Below, in pieces: positions 6,746 through 14,614 of a DNA stretch of 15,312 nt (the first letter of the stretch is position 1; every line of letters starts with the position of its first letter). The translations under genes and the position numbers were made by a program. Source of the stretch: Parvularculaceae bacterium UBA4496 (lineage in GTDB: Bacteria > Pseudomonadota > Alphaproteobacteria > Caulobacterales > Parvularculaceae); contig DGNI01000121.1 in the NCBI GenBank assembly GCA_002388885.1, forward strand, positions 4,963 to 20,274. The letters run 5' to 3'. The notes below the pieces were generated by a model, which was given only the letters and a program-made list of their open reading frames with translations, was not told the origin of the DNA and ran no database searches.

Positions 6746-6768
6746 TCTCGCCAGAAAACTGGACGAGA
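6746..6768 (+). promoter_or_regulatory. Hairpin in the leader of the threonine ammonia-lyase gene
   Basis: TCTCGCCAG and CTGGACGAGA form a 9-bp stem with one bulged A and an AAAA loop. The element lies in the 172-base gap (6676-6847) between the DUF1028 and threonine ammonia-lyase genes, about 80 bases before the latter. No T-run follows, so it does not look like an intrinsic terminator. It may structure the mRNA leader or be an operator. Confidence 0.35.
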
Positions 6769-6847
6769 CTGAACAATTCCGCCAAAAGCCGTCTTTGCTG
6801 CGAGCGCGAAGGCGCGCCTCGAATTCAGCCTTGGACAGGACAAGACA

Positions 6848-8068
6848 ATGGATGCGCTACGAATACCTGCCGCAGAAGACGTTCGCGAAGCCGCGGCGCG
6901 CATTGCCGGCCGGATCAAGCGCACGCCCCTTGTCCATGCGCGAAAGCTGTCTGCGATCACAGGCGCAGACATCTGGCTGAAGCTCGAAAACCTGCAATAT
7001 ACCGGCGCCTTCAAGGAGCGCGGCGCGCTCAACAAGCTGATGCTGATGCCGGAAACCGATCGCGAACGCGGGGTCATCGCCGCGTCCGCCGGCAATCATG
7101 CGCAGGGCGTAGCGCGGCACGCGCAAGCGCTGGGCGTTCCCGCAACAATCGTCATGCCGGTGACAACGCCGGATGTGAAGGTGCGGCAAACACGCGAGCT
7201 CGGTGCCGAGATTGTTTTATCGGGTCATGACTTCGACGAAGCGAAGACAACAACGTCCCGCCTGCAGAAAGAGCGTGGACTGACTTTCATTCATCCGTTC
7301 GACGACCCCGACGTCATCGCCGGACAGGGAACGCTTGCTATCGAAATGCTGGAGGACGGGCCAGCGTTCGATGTCATGGTCATCCCTATCGGCGGCGGCG
7401 GCCTGATTTCCGGCATGGCGCTCGCCGTGAAAGGCGCGACGCCGAATACCGAAATCATCGGCGTTCAGGCGGCGCTGTTTCCATCCATGGCGAACGCGGT
7501 CGACAACGGCGCGCGCGCCACGGGCGGCAACACGCTTGCCGAAGGCATCGCCGTCAAGGAAGCCGGCCTGTTGACCCGGAAAATTGTCCGCGAACTCGTA
7601 GACGATATCGTGCTTGTGGACGAGCGCATTCTCGAGCGGGCGCTTTCCATCATCATGATGGAGCAAAAGCTGCTGGTGGAAGGCGCCGGCGCCGCAGGGC
7701 TCGCCGCCATCCTCGCCGATCCCGAACGCTACACCGGTAAAACCGTGGGGCTTGTCCTGTGCGGCGGCAATATCGACGCGCGGCTTCTATCTATGATCCT
7801 GATGCGCGATCTTGCCCGCGCCGGCCGGCTGGCGCGGTTGCGCGTCCAGCTTCTCGACATGCCGGGTCAGCTTGTGAAGGTGGCGACAATCATAGCCAAT
7901 CAGGACGGCAACGTCATCGACGTCGGCCACCACCGCACCTATTCCGACCTGCCCGCAAAGATGACCTGTATGGACGTTACGATCGATACTCAGGGTCAGG
8001 AGCATCTCGACAGGATCATCGGCAACCTCCGAGACGAAGGCTACGAGGTCGAGATCGCCGCTTACTGA
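6848..8068 (+). CDS. ilvA: Threonine ammonia-lyase with C-terminal ACT domain
   Basis: This PLP-dependent cytosolic enzyme deaminates L-threonine to 2-oxobutanoate, the entry to isoleucine synthesis. In the 406-residue product the PLP lysine is K56 in TGAFKERGA, the SAGNHAQG substrate/cofactor loop is at 80-87, the phosphate-binding GGGGL at 182-186, and LCGGNID near 304-310. The C-terminal 75 residues (about 330-405) form one ACT-like regulatory domain (VQLLDMPGQLVKVATII). This single-ACT, roughly 400-residue type differs from the 514-residue E. coli IlvA with two regulatory lobes and is intermediate between TdcB and IlvA. Annotation as ilvA is by common usage; a catabolic or serine-deaminating role is possible. 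The start ATG has AGGACA just upstream. It is convergent with a small membrane protein gene 16 bases away. Confidence 0.93.
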   Translation: MDALRIPAAEDVREAAARIAGRIKRTPLVHARKLSAITGADIWLKLENLQYTGAFKERGALNKLMLMPETDRERGVIAASAGNHAQGVARHAQALGVPATIVMPVTTPDVKVRQTRELGAEIVLSGHDFDEAKTTTSRLQKERGLTFIHPFDDPDVIAGQGTLAIEMLEDGPAFDVMVIPIGGGGLISGMALAVKGATPNTEIIGVQAALFPSMANAVDNGARATGGNTLAEGIAVKEAGLLTRKIVRELVDDIVLVDERILERALSIIMMEQKLLVEGAGAAGLAAILADPERYTGKTVGLVLCGGNIDARLLSMILMRDLARAGRLARLRVQLLDMPGQLVKVATIIANQDGNVIDVGHHRTYSDLPAKMTCMDVTIDTQGQEHLDRIIGNLRDEGYEVEIAAY

Positions 8069-8084
8069 TCAGGCGGTCGGAATT

Positions 8085-8462
8085 TCAGCGTCCGGACTTG
8101 TGCACCCGCCAGGCAATCCATAGCGCGACCCATGCGGGGGCTTGTATCGCCGCGAGATTGACAAACGCGACCGTGTCAAACGGAAAGCCGCGCCCGAACC
8201 ACATATTGAAATGATAGATCGCATGCATTGCAGGCCAGATGCAGGCGAAGAGCAAGACATTCGCCTGACCCGAGCGCAGCCCCCAGAAAAAACCGCCCGC
8301 CGTGACCATATAGAGGATGCCCACATCACGAATGAAGTGGGTGTTGTAAGGCCCGAGCATCGAAACCCCTGGAATTATATCGTACCAGAGTTTCGGCTCG
8401 GTCAGCATGATCGCGCCGTTAACGGCGTAGCTCAGGGCGATAAACCAGATAATCAATCGCAT
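8085..8462 (-). CDS. Four-helix integral membrane protein, hypothetical
   Basis: The 125-residue product has four predicted membrane helices at about residues 1-20, 46-62, 67-88 and 96-118, with short loops. Between helices 1 and 2 lies a conserved-looking stretch, KLWYDIIPGVSMLGPYNTHF, followed by IRDVGILY. Its Trp, Tyr, Pro and HF-RD pattern looks familiar from unannotated proteobacterial membrane proteins, but I cannot name the family. A His/Trp-rich patch (MHAIYHFNMWFG) lies in and after helix 3. I chose the ATG at 8462 because GGAG lies 7 bases upstream and it starts directly at the first helix; upstream in-frame starts would add a non-hydrophobic stretch of 25 residues. It is divergent from the NfeD-slipin operon and convergent with the threonine ammonia-lyase gene. 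Function is unknown. Confidence 0.82.
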   Translation of the reverse strand: MRLIIWFIALSYAVNGAIMLTEPKLWYDIIPGVSMLGPYNTHFIRDVGILYMVTAGGFFWGLRSGQANVLLFACIWPAMHAIYHFNMWFGRGFPFDTVAFVNLAAIQAPAWVALWIAWRVHKSGR

Positions 8463-8648
8463 GCGTTTCTCCGGGTCTGGATAACTTAGTCCTGAGACGA
8501 CGCGAGTCGAGACTATGTGACACGCGCAGGAGGTCAAACCGCAAAAACAGCGAAGCTGCTGATAACCATCACCTTTTTAGACATTTGCGCAAGGTGGGCG
8601 CCCGCAACGGCCGCAAGCAACGCCGAAGATCGCATGTTGTATTTTCCG

Positions 8649-8676
8649 TTGAATCTCGGCTCACGCCGCTTATCTT
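8649..8676 (+). promoter_or_regulatory. Candidate sigma-70 promoter for the NfeD-slipin operon
   Basis: TTGAAT (8649-8654) and TATCTT (8671-8676) are separated by 16 bases, close to a sigma-70 type -35/-10 pair. The start codon follows 26 bases after the -10 element, leaving room for a short leader with the AGGGGCGGGAG ribosome-binding region. Found by eye; not tested. Confidence 0.4.
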
Positions 8677-8702
8677 TAGATCAGGCGAAAAGGGGCGGGA
8701 GC

Positions 8703-10307
8703 ATGATGAAACGGGAAACACGGATCCGGTTTTTTGCAGGGCTTCTCGCCATAGGCGCAGCGCTGATGGGACTCGCCGCTTTCGCACAACAGAACACCAC
8801 AGGAAAAGAAGGCGTCATCCTGACGCTCAACGGCGCCGTCACTCCGCCGGCAGCGCAGTATCTCGCCCGTGAGATTGAACTCGCATCAGCCGCCAACATG
8901 GAAATCATCATCATCGAAATCGACACGCCCGGCGGGCTGATGGATTCGATGAAGACTATCATCAAGGCGGTGCTGGCGTCGGACACGCCGGTTGCAACAT
9001 TCGTTTCGCCACAGGGCGCGCGCTCGGCAAGCGCCGGCCTTTACATCATGTATTCGGCGCATGTCTCCGCCATGGCGCCGGCGACGAACACAGGCGCGGC
9101 GACCCCCGTTGAAGTGGGCGGCGCGCCGTCGCGCGAAAGCCCGTTCGATGAAAACGATCCGGGCTTTGCCGATGATGCGCCGGATGCCGATCCCGCTGAA
9201 GACACGCGCGGCGTCAATAACCCGAACAGCGTCGAGGGCGGTTCGGACGCTGAAGAACTTGACAATGCCGAAACCCGCACGCCCGGCGAGGCCCGGAACC
9301 GAGACCGCGCCGTCACATCGGAAGACTTCGAAGAGCTTGCCGAAGAAGACCTGCCCAAGGTCGAGCGCAGGGACGCTGCGCCCTTGTCCTCGCCTGACGC
9401 CATGCGCGCGAAGATCATCAACGATTCCGTCGCCTATATCCGCGCGCTGGCCGAAGAACGCGGCCGCAACGCCGACTGGGCCGAAAGCGCCGTGCGCGAC
9501 GCCGTCTCCGTTACCGCCAATGAGGCGCTCAATCTTGGCGTCATCGACTTTGTCGCCGACGATATTGACGACCTCCTCACGCAGATGAACGGCCGTACGG
9601 TGGCTGTCGCCTCCGGCGAGAAAACGCTGGATACGGAGAATGTGCGTCTCGAACGGGTCGAGCCGACGCTTGTCGAAAAAATCCTGAACTTCATCGCCGA
9701 CCCGAATGTCGCCGTCATCCTGATGTCGCTGGCGACCACCGGCATCATCATCGAGATGTGGAACCCCGGGTCGATCTTCCCGGGCGTTGTCGGCGCGCTC
9801 TGCCTGATCATGGGGCTCTATGCGTTTCAGGTGCTGCCGTTTAACTGGCTCGGCCTGATGCTCATGGGCCTCGGCGCGATCATGATCGTGATTGAGGCTT
9901 ACACCCCGACCTTCGGACTCGTCGGGCTTGCAGGGCTTGTCGTGTTCGGATTCGGCCTGTTTGTGGTGTTCCCCGAGGGCTTCAGGGTATCGGCGAGCGT
10001 TATCGGAACCATCCTCGCCATAGCCGGCGCGCTGTTGGGCGTCATTCTCTTCGCCATTGTCGGTTCGCGCAGTCACGGCCCCATGATCGGCGGCGACGCG
10101 GTCAGGCGGCGTGAAGGCGTCGTCGAGGAATGGAACGGCCATGAAGGCTGGGTGATCATTGAAGGCGAACGCTGGCGCGCCAAAAGCGACCGCCCCCTGT
10201 CGCCCGGCGACAAGGTTCGCGTCGTCAGCGTCGACGGCCTGATTGTGACAGTGAAGCAGGCAAAAGCAGGCGGCCTTTTGGACGTCCTGCAGCCGAAAGA
10301 GGCGTAG
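8703..10307 (+). CDS. NfeD-family membrane-bound serine protease (ClpP-class) with OB-fold C-terminus
   Basis: Long NfeD proteins are membrane proteases encoded beside stomatins; the archaeal model PH1510 cuts the C-terminus of its partner stomatin. This 534-residue copy has a signal peptide (about 1-29, ending AFAQQ). The ClpP-like periplasmic domain follows, with IEIDTPGG at 71-78, probable nucleophile S110 in ARSASAG and probable general base K237 in MRAKIINDSV. Between them lies an unusual acidic, Pro/Asn-rich insertion of about 90 residues (roughly 140-232). Four to five membrane helices cover about 333-455, with NPGSIFPG at 354-361. The C-terminal NfeD OB-fold (about 465-518) ends in VDGLIVTVKQ. 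Two adjacent ATGs (8703, 8706) are possible; AGGGG sits 7 bases before the first. A longer frame from 8517 would hide the signal peptide. It heads an operon with the short NfeD and slipin genes. Confidence 0.93.
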   Translation: MMKRETRIRFFAGLLAIGAALMGLAAFAQQNTTGKEGVILTLNGAVTPPAAQYLAREIELASAANMEIIIIEIDTPGGLMDSMKTIIKAVLASDTPVATFVSPQGARSASAGLYIMYSAHVSAMAPATNTGAATPVEVGGAPSRESPFDENDPGFADDAPDADPAEDTRGVNNPNSVEGGSDAEELDNAETRTPGEARNRDRAVTSEDFEELAEEDLPKVERRDAAPLSSPDAMRAKIINDSVAYIRALAEERGRNADWAESAVRDAVSVTANEALNLGVIDFVADDIDDLLTQMNGRTVAVASGEKTLDTENVRLERVEPTLVEKILNFIADPNVAVILMSLATTGIIIEMWNPGSIFPGVVGALCLIMGLYAFQVLPFNWLGLMLMGLGAIMIVIEAYTPTFGLVGLAGLVVFGFGLFVVFPEGFRVSASVIGTILAIAGALLGVILFAIVGSRSHGPMIGGDAVRRREGVVEEWNGHEGWVIIEGERWRAKSDRPLSPGDKVRVVSVDGLIVTVKQAKAGGLLDVLQPKEA

Positions 10308-10314
10308 ACGGCGC

Positions 10315-10629
10315 ATGTTTGAGATCGAAGGGCTTCCGCAAAACCCGCTAGCGTTCTTCCTGATTGCCGCTCTTTTAGGGTTCGGCGCCGTTGCTTTGGC
10401 AAAGCTCTATGGTCTGATCTTCATGCGCTGGAAAACGCCGTTCCGCGTCGGCGAGGTAATGAATGTCAACCGCGCCGAAGTGGTGGAATGGTCAGGCGAA
10501 GAAGGTTACGTCTCGGCGGGCGGCGAATTATGGCGCGCGACATCTAAAGACGTGCTCGCCCCTGGCGACAAGGTCAAGGTAAGCACCGTAGACGGACTAT
10601 TGTTGAAGGTGAAAAAGCATCAATCCTAG
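10315..10629 (+). CDS. Short NfeD-like protein (one membrane helix plus OB-fold)
   Basis: This 104-residue protein has one membrane helix at about residues 12-36 and an NfeD OB-fold at about 45-101. Its fold region closely parallels the C-terminus of the upstream long NfeD protein: EWSGEEGYV against EWNGHEGWV, ELWRA against ERWRA, and PGDKVKVSTVDGLLLKVK against PGDKVRVVSVDGLIVTVK. It therefore looks like a truncated paralogue without the protease domain. It begins 7 bases after the upstream stop and ends 38 bases before the slipin gene, so all three are very probably co-transcribed. The NfeD OB-fold is thought to mediate contact with the stomatin partner. The ATG is the first in frame; a GAGG within the preceding gene's last codons may act as its ribosome-binding site. 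Family assignment is strong, the precise role inferred. Confidence 0.9.
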   Translation: MFEIEGLPQNPLAFFLIAALLGFGAVALAKLYGLIFMRWKTPFRVGEVMNVNRAEVVEWSGEEGYVSAGGELWRATSKDVLAPGDKVKVSTVDGLLLKVKKHQS

Positions 10630-10667
10630 CGCGTTGACGCGCTGCAAATTTTTGAAGGAGAGATTTC

Positions 10668-11417
10668 ATGGGCGGCATAGGCTTTCTAATTCCCCTACTT
10701 GCATTTGCGGTCGTTATATTAACGAGCGTCATCAAGGTTCTGAAAGAGTACGAGCGCGGCGTGATCTTCACGCTGGGCCGTGTCGGACGCAAGGCCTCGG
10801 GGCCGGGCCTCATTCTGTTGATCCCGGTGATCCAGACCATGCGCAAGGTAGACATGCGCACGCTCGTCCATGACGTCCCGACCCAGGACGTCATCTCTCA
10901 GGACAACGTTTCGGTGAAAGTGAACGCCGTCATTTATTACCGCGTCGTCGACGCTGTGCGCGCAGTCGTCCAGGTCGAAAACTACATGGCGGCCACCAGC
11001 CAACTCGCCCAGACAACGCTGCGTTCCGTGCTCGGCAAACACGACCTCGACGAAATGCTGCAGGAGCGCGACAAGCTCAACAAGGACATTCAGGAAATCC
11101 TCGATCACCAGACCGAGGCCTGGGGCATCAAGGTCTCGAACGTCGAGATCAAGCATGTAGACGTCGACCCGTCGATGATCCGCGCCATTGCCAGACAGGC
11201 GGAGGCCGAACGCGAGCGGCGCTCGAAGGTCATTCTGGCCGAAGGCGAATATCAGGCGGCGGCGAAACTGTCTGAAGCGGCGCAGGTGCTCGCCACGTCG
11301 CCCGGAGCCATGGAGCTTCGTTACCTCAACTCATTGCAGGACATCGCCGGGGACCGGACCAACACCATCGTCTTCCCGTTCAGCCTAACCGATCTGGCGG
11401 AGAGGCTGCGTCATTAA
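10668..11417 (+). CDS. Slipin / stomatin-like SPFH-domain protein
   Basis: Slipins are membrane-anchored SPFH (band 7) proteins that oligomerise at the cytoplasmic membrane and are linked to microdomains and control of membrane proteases. The 249-residue product has a hydrophobic N-terminal anchor (about 4-22), then the stomatin signature EYERGVIFTLGR (28-39), GPGLILLIPVI (46-55), VDMRTLVHDVPTQDVISQDN (61-80) and VNAVIYYRV (85-93). WGIKVSNVEIKHVDV (152-166) follows, with a helical coiled region AIARQAEAERERRSKVILAE (173-192). The C-terminus NTIVFPFSL is typical of the stomatin subgroup and includes the kind of hydrophobic segment cut by NfeD protease in PH1511. An AGGAGAG ribosome-binding site precedes the ATG. 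It is the last gene of the NfeD operon. This is the closest bacterial relative of human stomatin type; identification is firm, cellular role inferred. Confidence 0.96.
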   Translation: MGGIGFLIPLLAFAVVILTSVIKVLKEYERGVIFTLGRVGRKASGPGLILLIPVIQTMRKVDMRTLVHDVPTQDVISQDNVSVKVNAVIYYRVVDAVRAVVQVENYMAATSQLAQTTLRSVLGKHDLDEMLQERDKLNKDIQEILDHQTEAWGIKVSNVEIKHVDVDPSMIRAIARQAEAERERRSKVILAEGEYQAAAKLSEAAQVLATSPGAMELRYLNSLQDIAGDRTNTIVFPFSLTDLAERLRH

Positions 11418-11503
11418 GCGGAACAAGGCTCCATACCCGGAATTCTAATTTTAACCTTTCGTCCTTTGTGGCTTGTGGCAAACCATCAGACCGAGGCCAC
11501 GAA

Positions 11504-11525
11504 AGTGTTGAAAAATCGCAACACT
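11504..11525. promoter_or_regulatory. Perfect inverted repeat upstream of the TonB receptor gene
   Basis: AGTGTTG (11504-11510) and CAACACT (11519-11525) are perfect inverted repeats separated by 8 bases (AAAAATCG). They lie in the 264-base gap before the receptor gene, about 157 bases upstream of its start. No T-run follows, so it does not look like a terminator for the slipin operon. A dimeric repressor or activator site is plausible, as such receptors are usually regulated; the regulator cannot be named. It does not look like a Fur box. Confidence 0.4.
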
Positions 11526-11681
11526 AGTGCGCCGATAGGCTGTAATCGCCCGCATAAATAGGATTATTGGAGTTTTCGGCTGCGCCGCCCAGTTGGCGGC
11601 GCCAGCATTCTCAGTCATCATCCTCTCGCTGAAAACGATTTGACGCTTGGATCGACCAAAGCGCGTACAGGGAGGTTACCA

Positions 11682-14027
11682 ATGAAACACGGCTTCGCCG
11701 TAAGAGCATCCGCGATTGCACTGAGTGCTGCTTTAATGGCGCCGGGCGCAGCCTACGCCCAGTCGGCTGTTGAAACGTTGCGCGACACCATTCTCGTCAC
11801 CGGCACCAAGAAAAAAGACGCCGAAAACGTGCAGGACGTGCCGCTGGCCGTCACCGCTTACGGCGCCGATCAGCTTGACGCCCTCAAGGTGCGCGATCTG
11901 CAGAACCTGACGACGTCGATCCCGAACGTTTCTTTTGACGACATCGGCACGACCCGGGGTGTTGCGAACTTTTCGATCCGCGGCATCGGCATCAACTCAT
12001 CGATCCCGGCAATCGATCCGACAGTGGGTGTGTTCAAGGACGGTGTTTACCTGGGCCAGAACGCTGGCGTCGTGCTCGACATCTTCGACCTCGAATCCAT
12101 CGAAGTGCTGCGCGGACCGCAGGGCATTCTGTTCGGCCGGAACGTGACCGGCGGCGCAGTGCTCATCAACTACAAGCGGCCAACATTCGACGGCTTTGAG
12201 GCGTCAGCCAAAGCCGCCGTTGAAAGCGGCCTGCGCTCGACCGGCGAAAACTATTACCTCATGGGCGCCGTCGGCGGACCTATCGTTGAAGACGTGCTCG
12301 CTGCGCGCATTTCCGTCTATTACAATGAGGACAAGGGTTATCACCGCCGCTATCTCGGCGGCCCGGTGCCGAACGCGCTTGCGACGCCATTTTATACAGG
12401 TGCGCTTGGCGGAATGCTTGGCCCGCTGGTCGGTGGACTGGTTCAGGGTCCGGGCGTTGACGACTTCACCAATTTCGGCGCTGCCGAGACTTGGATCATT
12501 CGCCCATCCATCACGTTCCGTCCTACGGATTCAGTTGAGCTCCATGTTAGCTACGAGCACTTTGATAGCGAAGGCGACGGACCAGCATCCCAAAACCACG
12601 CGGCTGGATCGGGCGCTGGCAACTTCTTTTTTGAGGCCGACCGTAACGACTTCGAATTCTCGATCGACAATGACGGGTTTTATACTTCGAATGTCGACTC
12701 GATTACGGCCGAACTCACCATAGACGTGCCATTCGGCGATGGCGCTATCACAAACGTGTTCGGATGGCGCGACTCTGAGGGCGAAACCGGCGGCGACATC
12801 GACGCGACGCCGTTATTCCTGTTCCACTCAAACTCCGAGACGGTACAGGATCAGTGGTCGAATGAAATCCGTTACAACGGCACCTTCGGCGCCCTCGACG
12901 TCACTGCTGGTTTCTACTACTTCACGCAAGATATTGCGTATACGGAACGCCGCTTCATCCTTGGCGGATTCCAAAACTTCTCCGGCGGCGGCGCCATGGA
13001 TCACTCCGTCCTCGGACTTTTCGGCCAGTTCGATTACAATGTGACCGACAATCTGACGCTCGTAGCCGGCGGACGCTGGACCAAGGAAGAAAAAGACGTC
13101 GCAATCTCCAACATTCGCGCCAACGGCAATATCGCCACAACGGTATTCGGCGTGCCGGGTTGCGGCGTCGTTGACGGCTCCTGCCCCGTCGATTTCGCGG
13201 ATTCGGAGAGCTGGTCGAACTTCACGCCCAAACTCGGCCTCGAATACGCCGCTGCGGACAATGTGAATGTTTACGCCCACTGGACACAAGGCGTCCGTTC
13301 CGGCGGATACAATTTCCGCAACACGTCAACCACCGTCTTCGATCCGGGCCCGTGGGACGAGGAAAAGGTCAATGCGTTCGAAGTGGGCCTGAAAGCGCAA
13401 CCGGGCGACGGCCGCGCGACGCTGAATGCGGCTGTCTTCTACAACGACATCAACGGCATGCAGCGTGAAATCAACCTGCCCGACCCGGTCACCGGCGTCG
13501 TGCAGATTATCGACAATACAGCCGACGCCACGATCTGGGGCTTTGAAGCGGAAGGTAATGTCGCCGTCACTGACAGTCTGTTGCTGACAGGTTATGTTGG
13601 CTACACCGACGGAGAGTACGACAAGATCTTCGCTGACATCAGCGGCACGAGCGGCGTTATCGACAACGCGGACTTTGCACTCGAAATCCCGCGCCTTGTT
13701 CCTTGGACGTACGGCGTTGGTTTCGTTCACACCCTGCCGGTGACAGAATCCACGCTTGTGAATACGCGGTTCAGCTATTCTCACAGGGACATGTCGTTCT
13801 ATACCGACAATAACCTCGGCACGCTGAACGCGCTCGACATCATCGATTCGAGCATCACGCTTTCGCTGGCTGACGGACAGGTCAACGTCTCGCTTTACGG
13901 CAAGAACCTCCTGCACGAGGTCAACCATGGCGGCGATACGCAGCTTCCGGCTTCGCTTGGCGGGGGCACCTTCTCGCCCCTCACCAAGGGCCGGATTGTC
14001 GGTCTGGAGCTTCAGCTGGGCCTCTAG
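11682..14027 (+). CDS. TonB-dependent outer-membrane receptor, substrate unknown
   Basis: This is a 781-residue outer-membrane transporter that uses TonB energy to import a ligand. The signal peptide (MKHGFAVRASAIALSAALMA, cleaved after AYA at residue 26) is followed by a TonB box DTILVTG (35-41). The plug domain (about 48-165) contains VPLAVTAY, SIRGIG (98-103), VGVFKDGVYLGQ and the hallmark IEVLRGPQGILFGRN (140-154). A 22-strand barrel fills the rest, with FTPKLGLEYA, WTQGVRSGGYN and a C-terminal GRIVGLELQLGL; the last residue is Leu rather than the usual Phe. I chose the ATG at 11682 for its GGGAGG site and clean signal peptide. No siderophore or sugar-use genes are adjacent, so the ligand cannot be guessed. 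A strong terminator follows; the gene appears to be transcribed alone. Confidence 0.95.
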   Translation: MKHGFAVRASAIALSAALMAPGAAYAQSAVETLRDTILVTGTKKKDAENVQDVPLAVTAYGADQLDALKVRDLQNLTTSIPNVSFDDIGTTRGVANFSIRGIGINSSIPAIDPTVGVFKDGVYLGQNAGVVLDIFDLESIEVLRGPQGILFGRNVTGGAVLINYKRPTFDGFEASAKAAVESGLRSTGENYYLMGAVGGPIVEDVLAARISVYYNEDKGYHRRYLGGPVPNALATPFYTGALGGMLGPLVGGLVQGPGVDDFTNFGAAETWIIRPSITFRPTDSVELHVSYEHFDSEGDGPASQNHAAGSGAGNFFFEADRNDFEFSIDNDGFYTSNVDSITAELTIDVPFGDGAITNVFGWRDSEGETGGDIDATPLFLFHSNSETVQDQWSNEIRYNGTFGALDVTAGFYYFTQDIAYTERRFILGGFQNFSGGGAMDHSVLGLFGQFDYNVTDNLTLVAGGRWTKEEKDVAISNIRANGNIATTVFGVPGCGVVDGSCPVDFADSESWSNFTPKLGLEYAAADNVNVYAHWTQGVRSGGYNFRNTSTTVFDPGPWDEEKVNAFEVGLKAQPGDGRATLNAAVFYNDINGMQREINLPDPVTGVVQIIDNTADATIWGFEAEGNVAVTDSLLLTGYVGYTDGEYDKIFADISGTSGVIDNADFALEIPRLVPWTYGVGFVHTLPVTESTLVNTRFSYSHRDMSFYTDNNLGTLNALDIIDSSITLSLADGQVNVSLYGKNLLHEVNHGGDTQLPASLGGGTFSPLTKGRIVGLELQLGL

Positions 14028-14050
14028 GCGAACAGGCAAACATCAATCAG

Positions 14051-14080
14051 CCTCCGCAAGGCGACTTGCGGGGGTTTTTT
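14051..14080 (+). terminator. Strong intrinsic terminator of the TonB receptor gene
   Basis: CCTCCGCAAG and CTTGCGGGGG form a 10-bp stem with one G-U pair and a four-base GCGA loop, followed directly by TTTTTT. It starts 23 bases after the receptor stop codon. GNRA-type loop, GC-rich stem and T-run are all classic. Confidence 0.93.
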
Positions 14081-14134
14081 GTTGTCGAATTTCCGGCTAC
14101 ACACACCCCTCCAATCGCCAGCCCACTTCACGAC

Positions 14135-14404
14135 ATGCAATCCATTGAAAACCCTACAGAAATTGACGCCGTGGGCTATCGCTGTCCGATGCCGGTGATA
14201 CGGATGGAGGCGGCGCTCAGACGCGCGCAGGAAGGCGACCAGTTTATTATCCGCGCCGATGACCCGCTGGCAGCTATCGATATCCCGCATTTTTGTAAGG
14301 AATCCGGCCACTTAAGCACACGCCTACCCGACGAGGGCCGAGCTTCGCAGCCTGTCTGCGTCTTTCTGGTCACGCGCGGGCCGAAACCTGATGAAGGGGC
14401 GTAA
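14135..14404 (+). CDS. TusA-family sulfurtransferase
   Basis: The 89-residue product is a small cytosolic sulfur-carrier protein of the TusA/SirA/YedF fold. The motif DAVGYRCPMPVIRMEAAL (residues 11-28) matches the family's CPxP signature, with C17 as the likely persulfide-carrying cysteine. ADDPLAAIDIPHFCKESGH (about 47-65) matches the second conserved block (DDP....D...FC...GH), and FLVTRG ends the beta-alpha-beta-alpha-beta-beta fold. Such proteins pass sulfur for tRNA thiolation, molybdenum cofactor or other sulfur pathways; the specific partner is not evident here. I chose the ATG at 14135 because homologues start near this point; the ribosome-binding site is weak. A longer frame would begin inside the preceding terminator and is unlikely. 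It sits alone after the receptor terminator and before a Sel1-type gene. Confidence 0.9.
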   Translation: MQSIENPTEIDAVGYRCPMPVIRMEAALRRAQEGDQFIIRADDPLAAIDIPHFCKESGHLSTRLPDEGRASQPVCVFLVTRGPKPDEGA

Positions 14405-14521
14405 ATCAGGCCCGCGGGAATGAGCCGGGGGCGCCCTTTTGCCTTCGTTAATGGTAAAGGTTAATGTGGAGAGACGCGGCGAGGCGTGCTTTAATAAGCT
14501 CGAAGCGCTGCGGCCATGGCG

Positions 14522-14554
14522 GATTAGCTGACCGTCAGGTTAGCTGACTGACAG
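14522..14554. repeat. Imperfect tandem repeat with embedded palindrome upstream of the Sel1-type gene
   Basis: Two roughly 16-base units, GATTAGCTGACCGTCAG and GGTTAGCTGACTGACAG, lie head to tail. The first contains the perfect palindrome CTGAC-C-GTCAG (14528-14538). They lie 60 to 90 bases before the next start codon, where an operator could be. In the same 210-base gap, GTTAATG occurs twice 13 bases apart (14447 and 14460). No role is assigned. Confidence 0.35.
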
Positions 14555-14614
14555 GCAAGCGTTTCGATGGCCGCGACTATCGGCCGGGGAGTTCTGTTGA
14601 GGGGAAGCGGGGAT

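Noticed and set aside
8886..10316. A 476-codon open frame antisense to the long NfeD gene
   Set aside because: Its product is His/Arg/Asp-rich low-complexity text without motifs, typical of the antisense frame of a GC-rich gene. The plus-strand frame has full NfeD motifs.
13326..14039. A 237-codon minus-strand frame over the TonB receptor
   Set aside because: It is antisense to the barrel-coding region, rich in Arg, Val and Asp, with no family resemblance.
14429..14440. GGGCGCCC followed by TTTT after the TusA gene, as a terminator
   Set aside because: The palindrome has no loop and the nearby bases give no good stem, so it does not fit an intrinsic terminator well.
14448..14464. A CtrA-type site (TTAA-N7-TTAA)
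   Set aside because: The two TTAA elements are 9 bases apart, not 7, and the flanking bases do not match the consensus.
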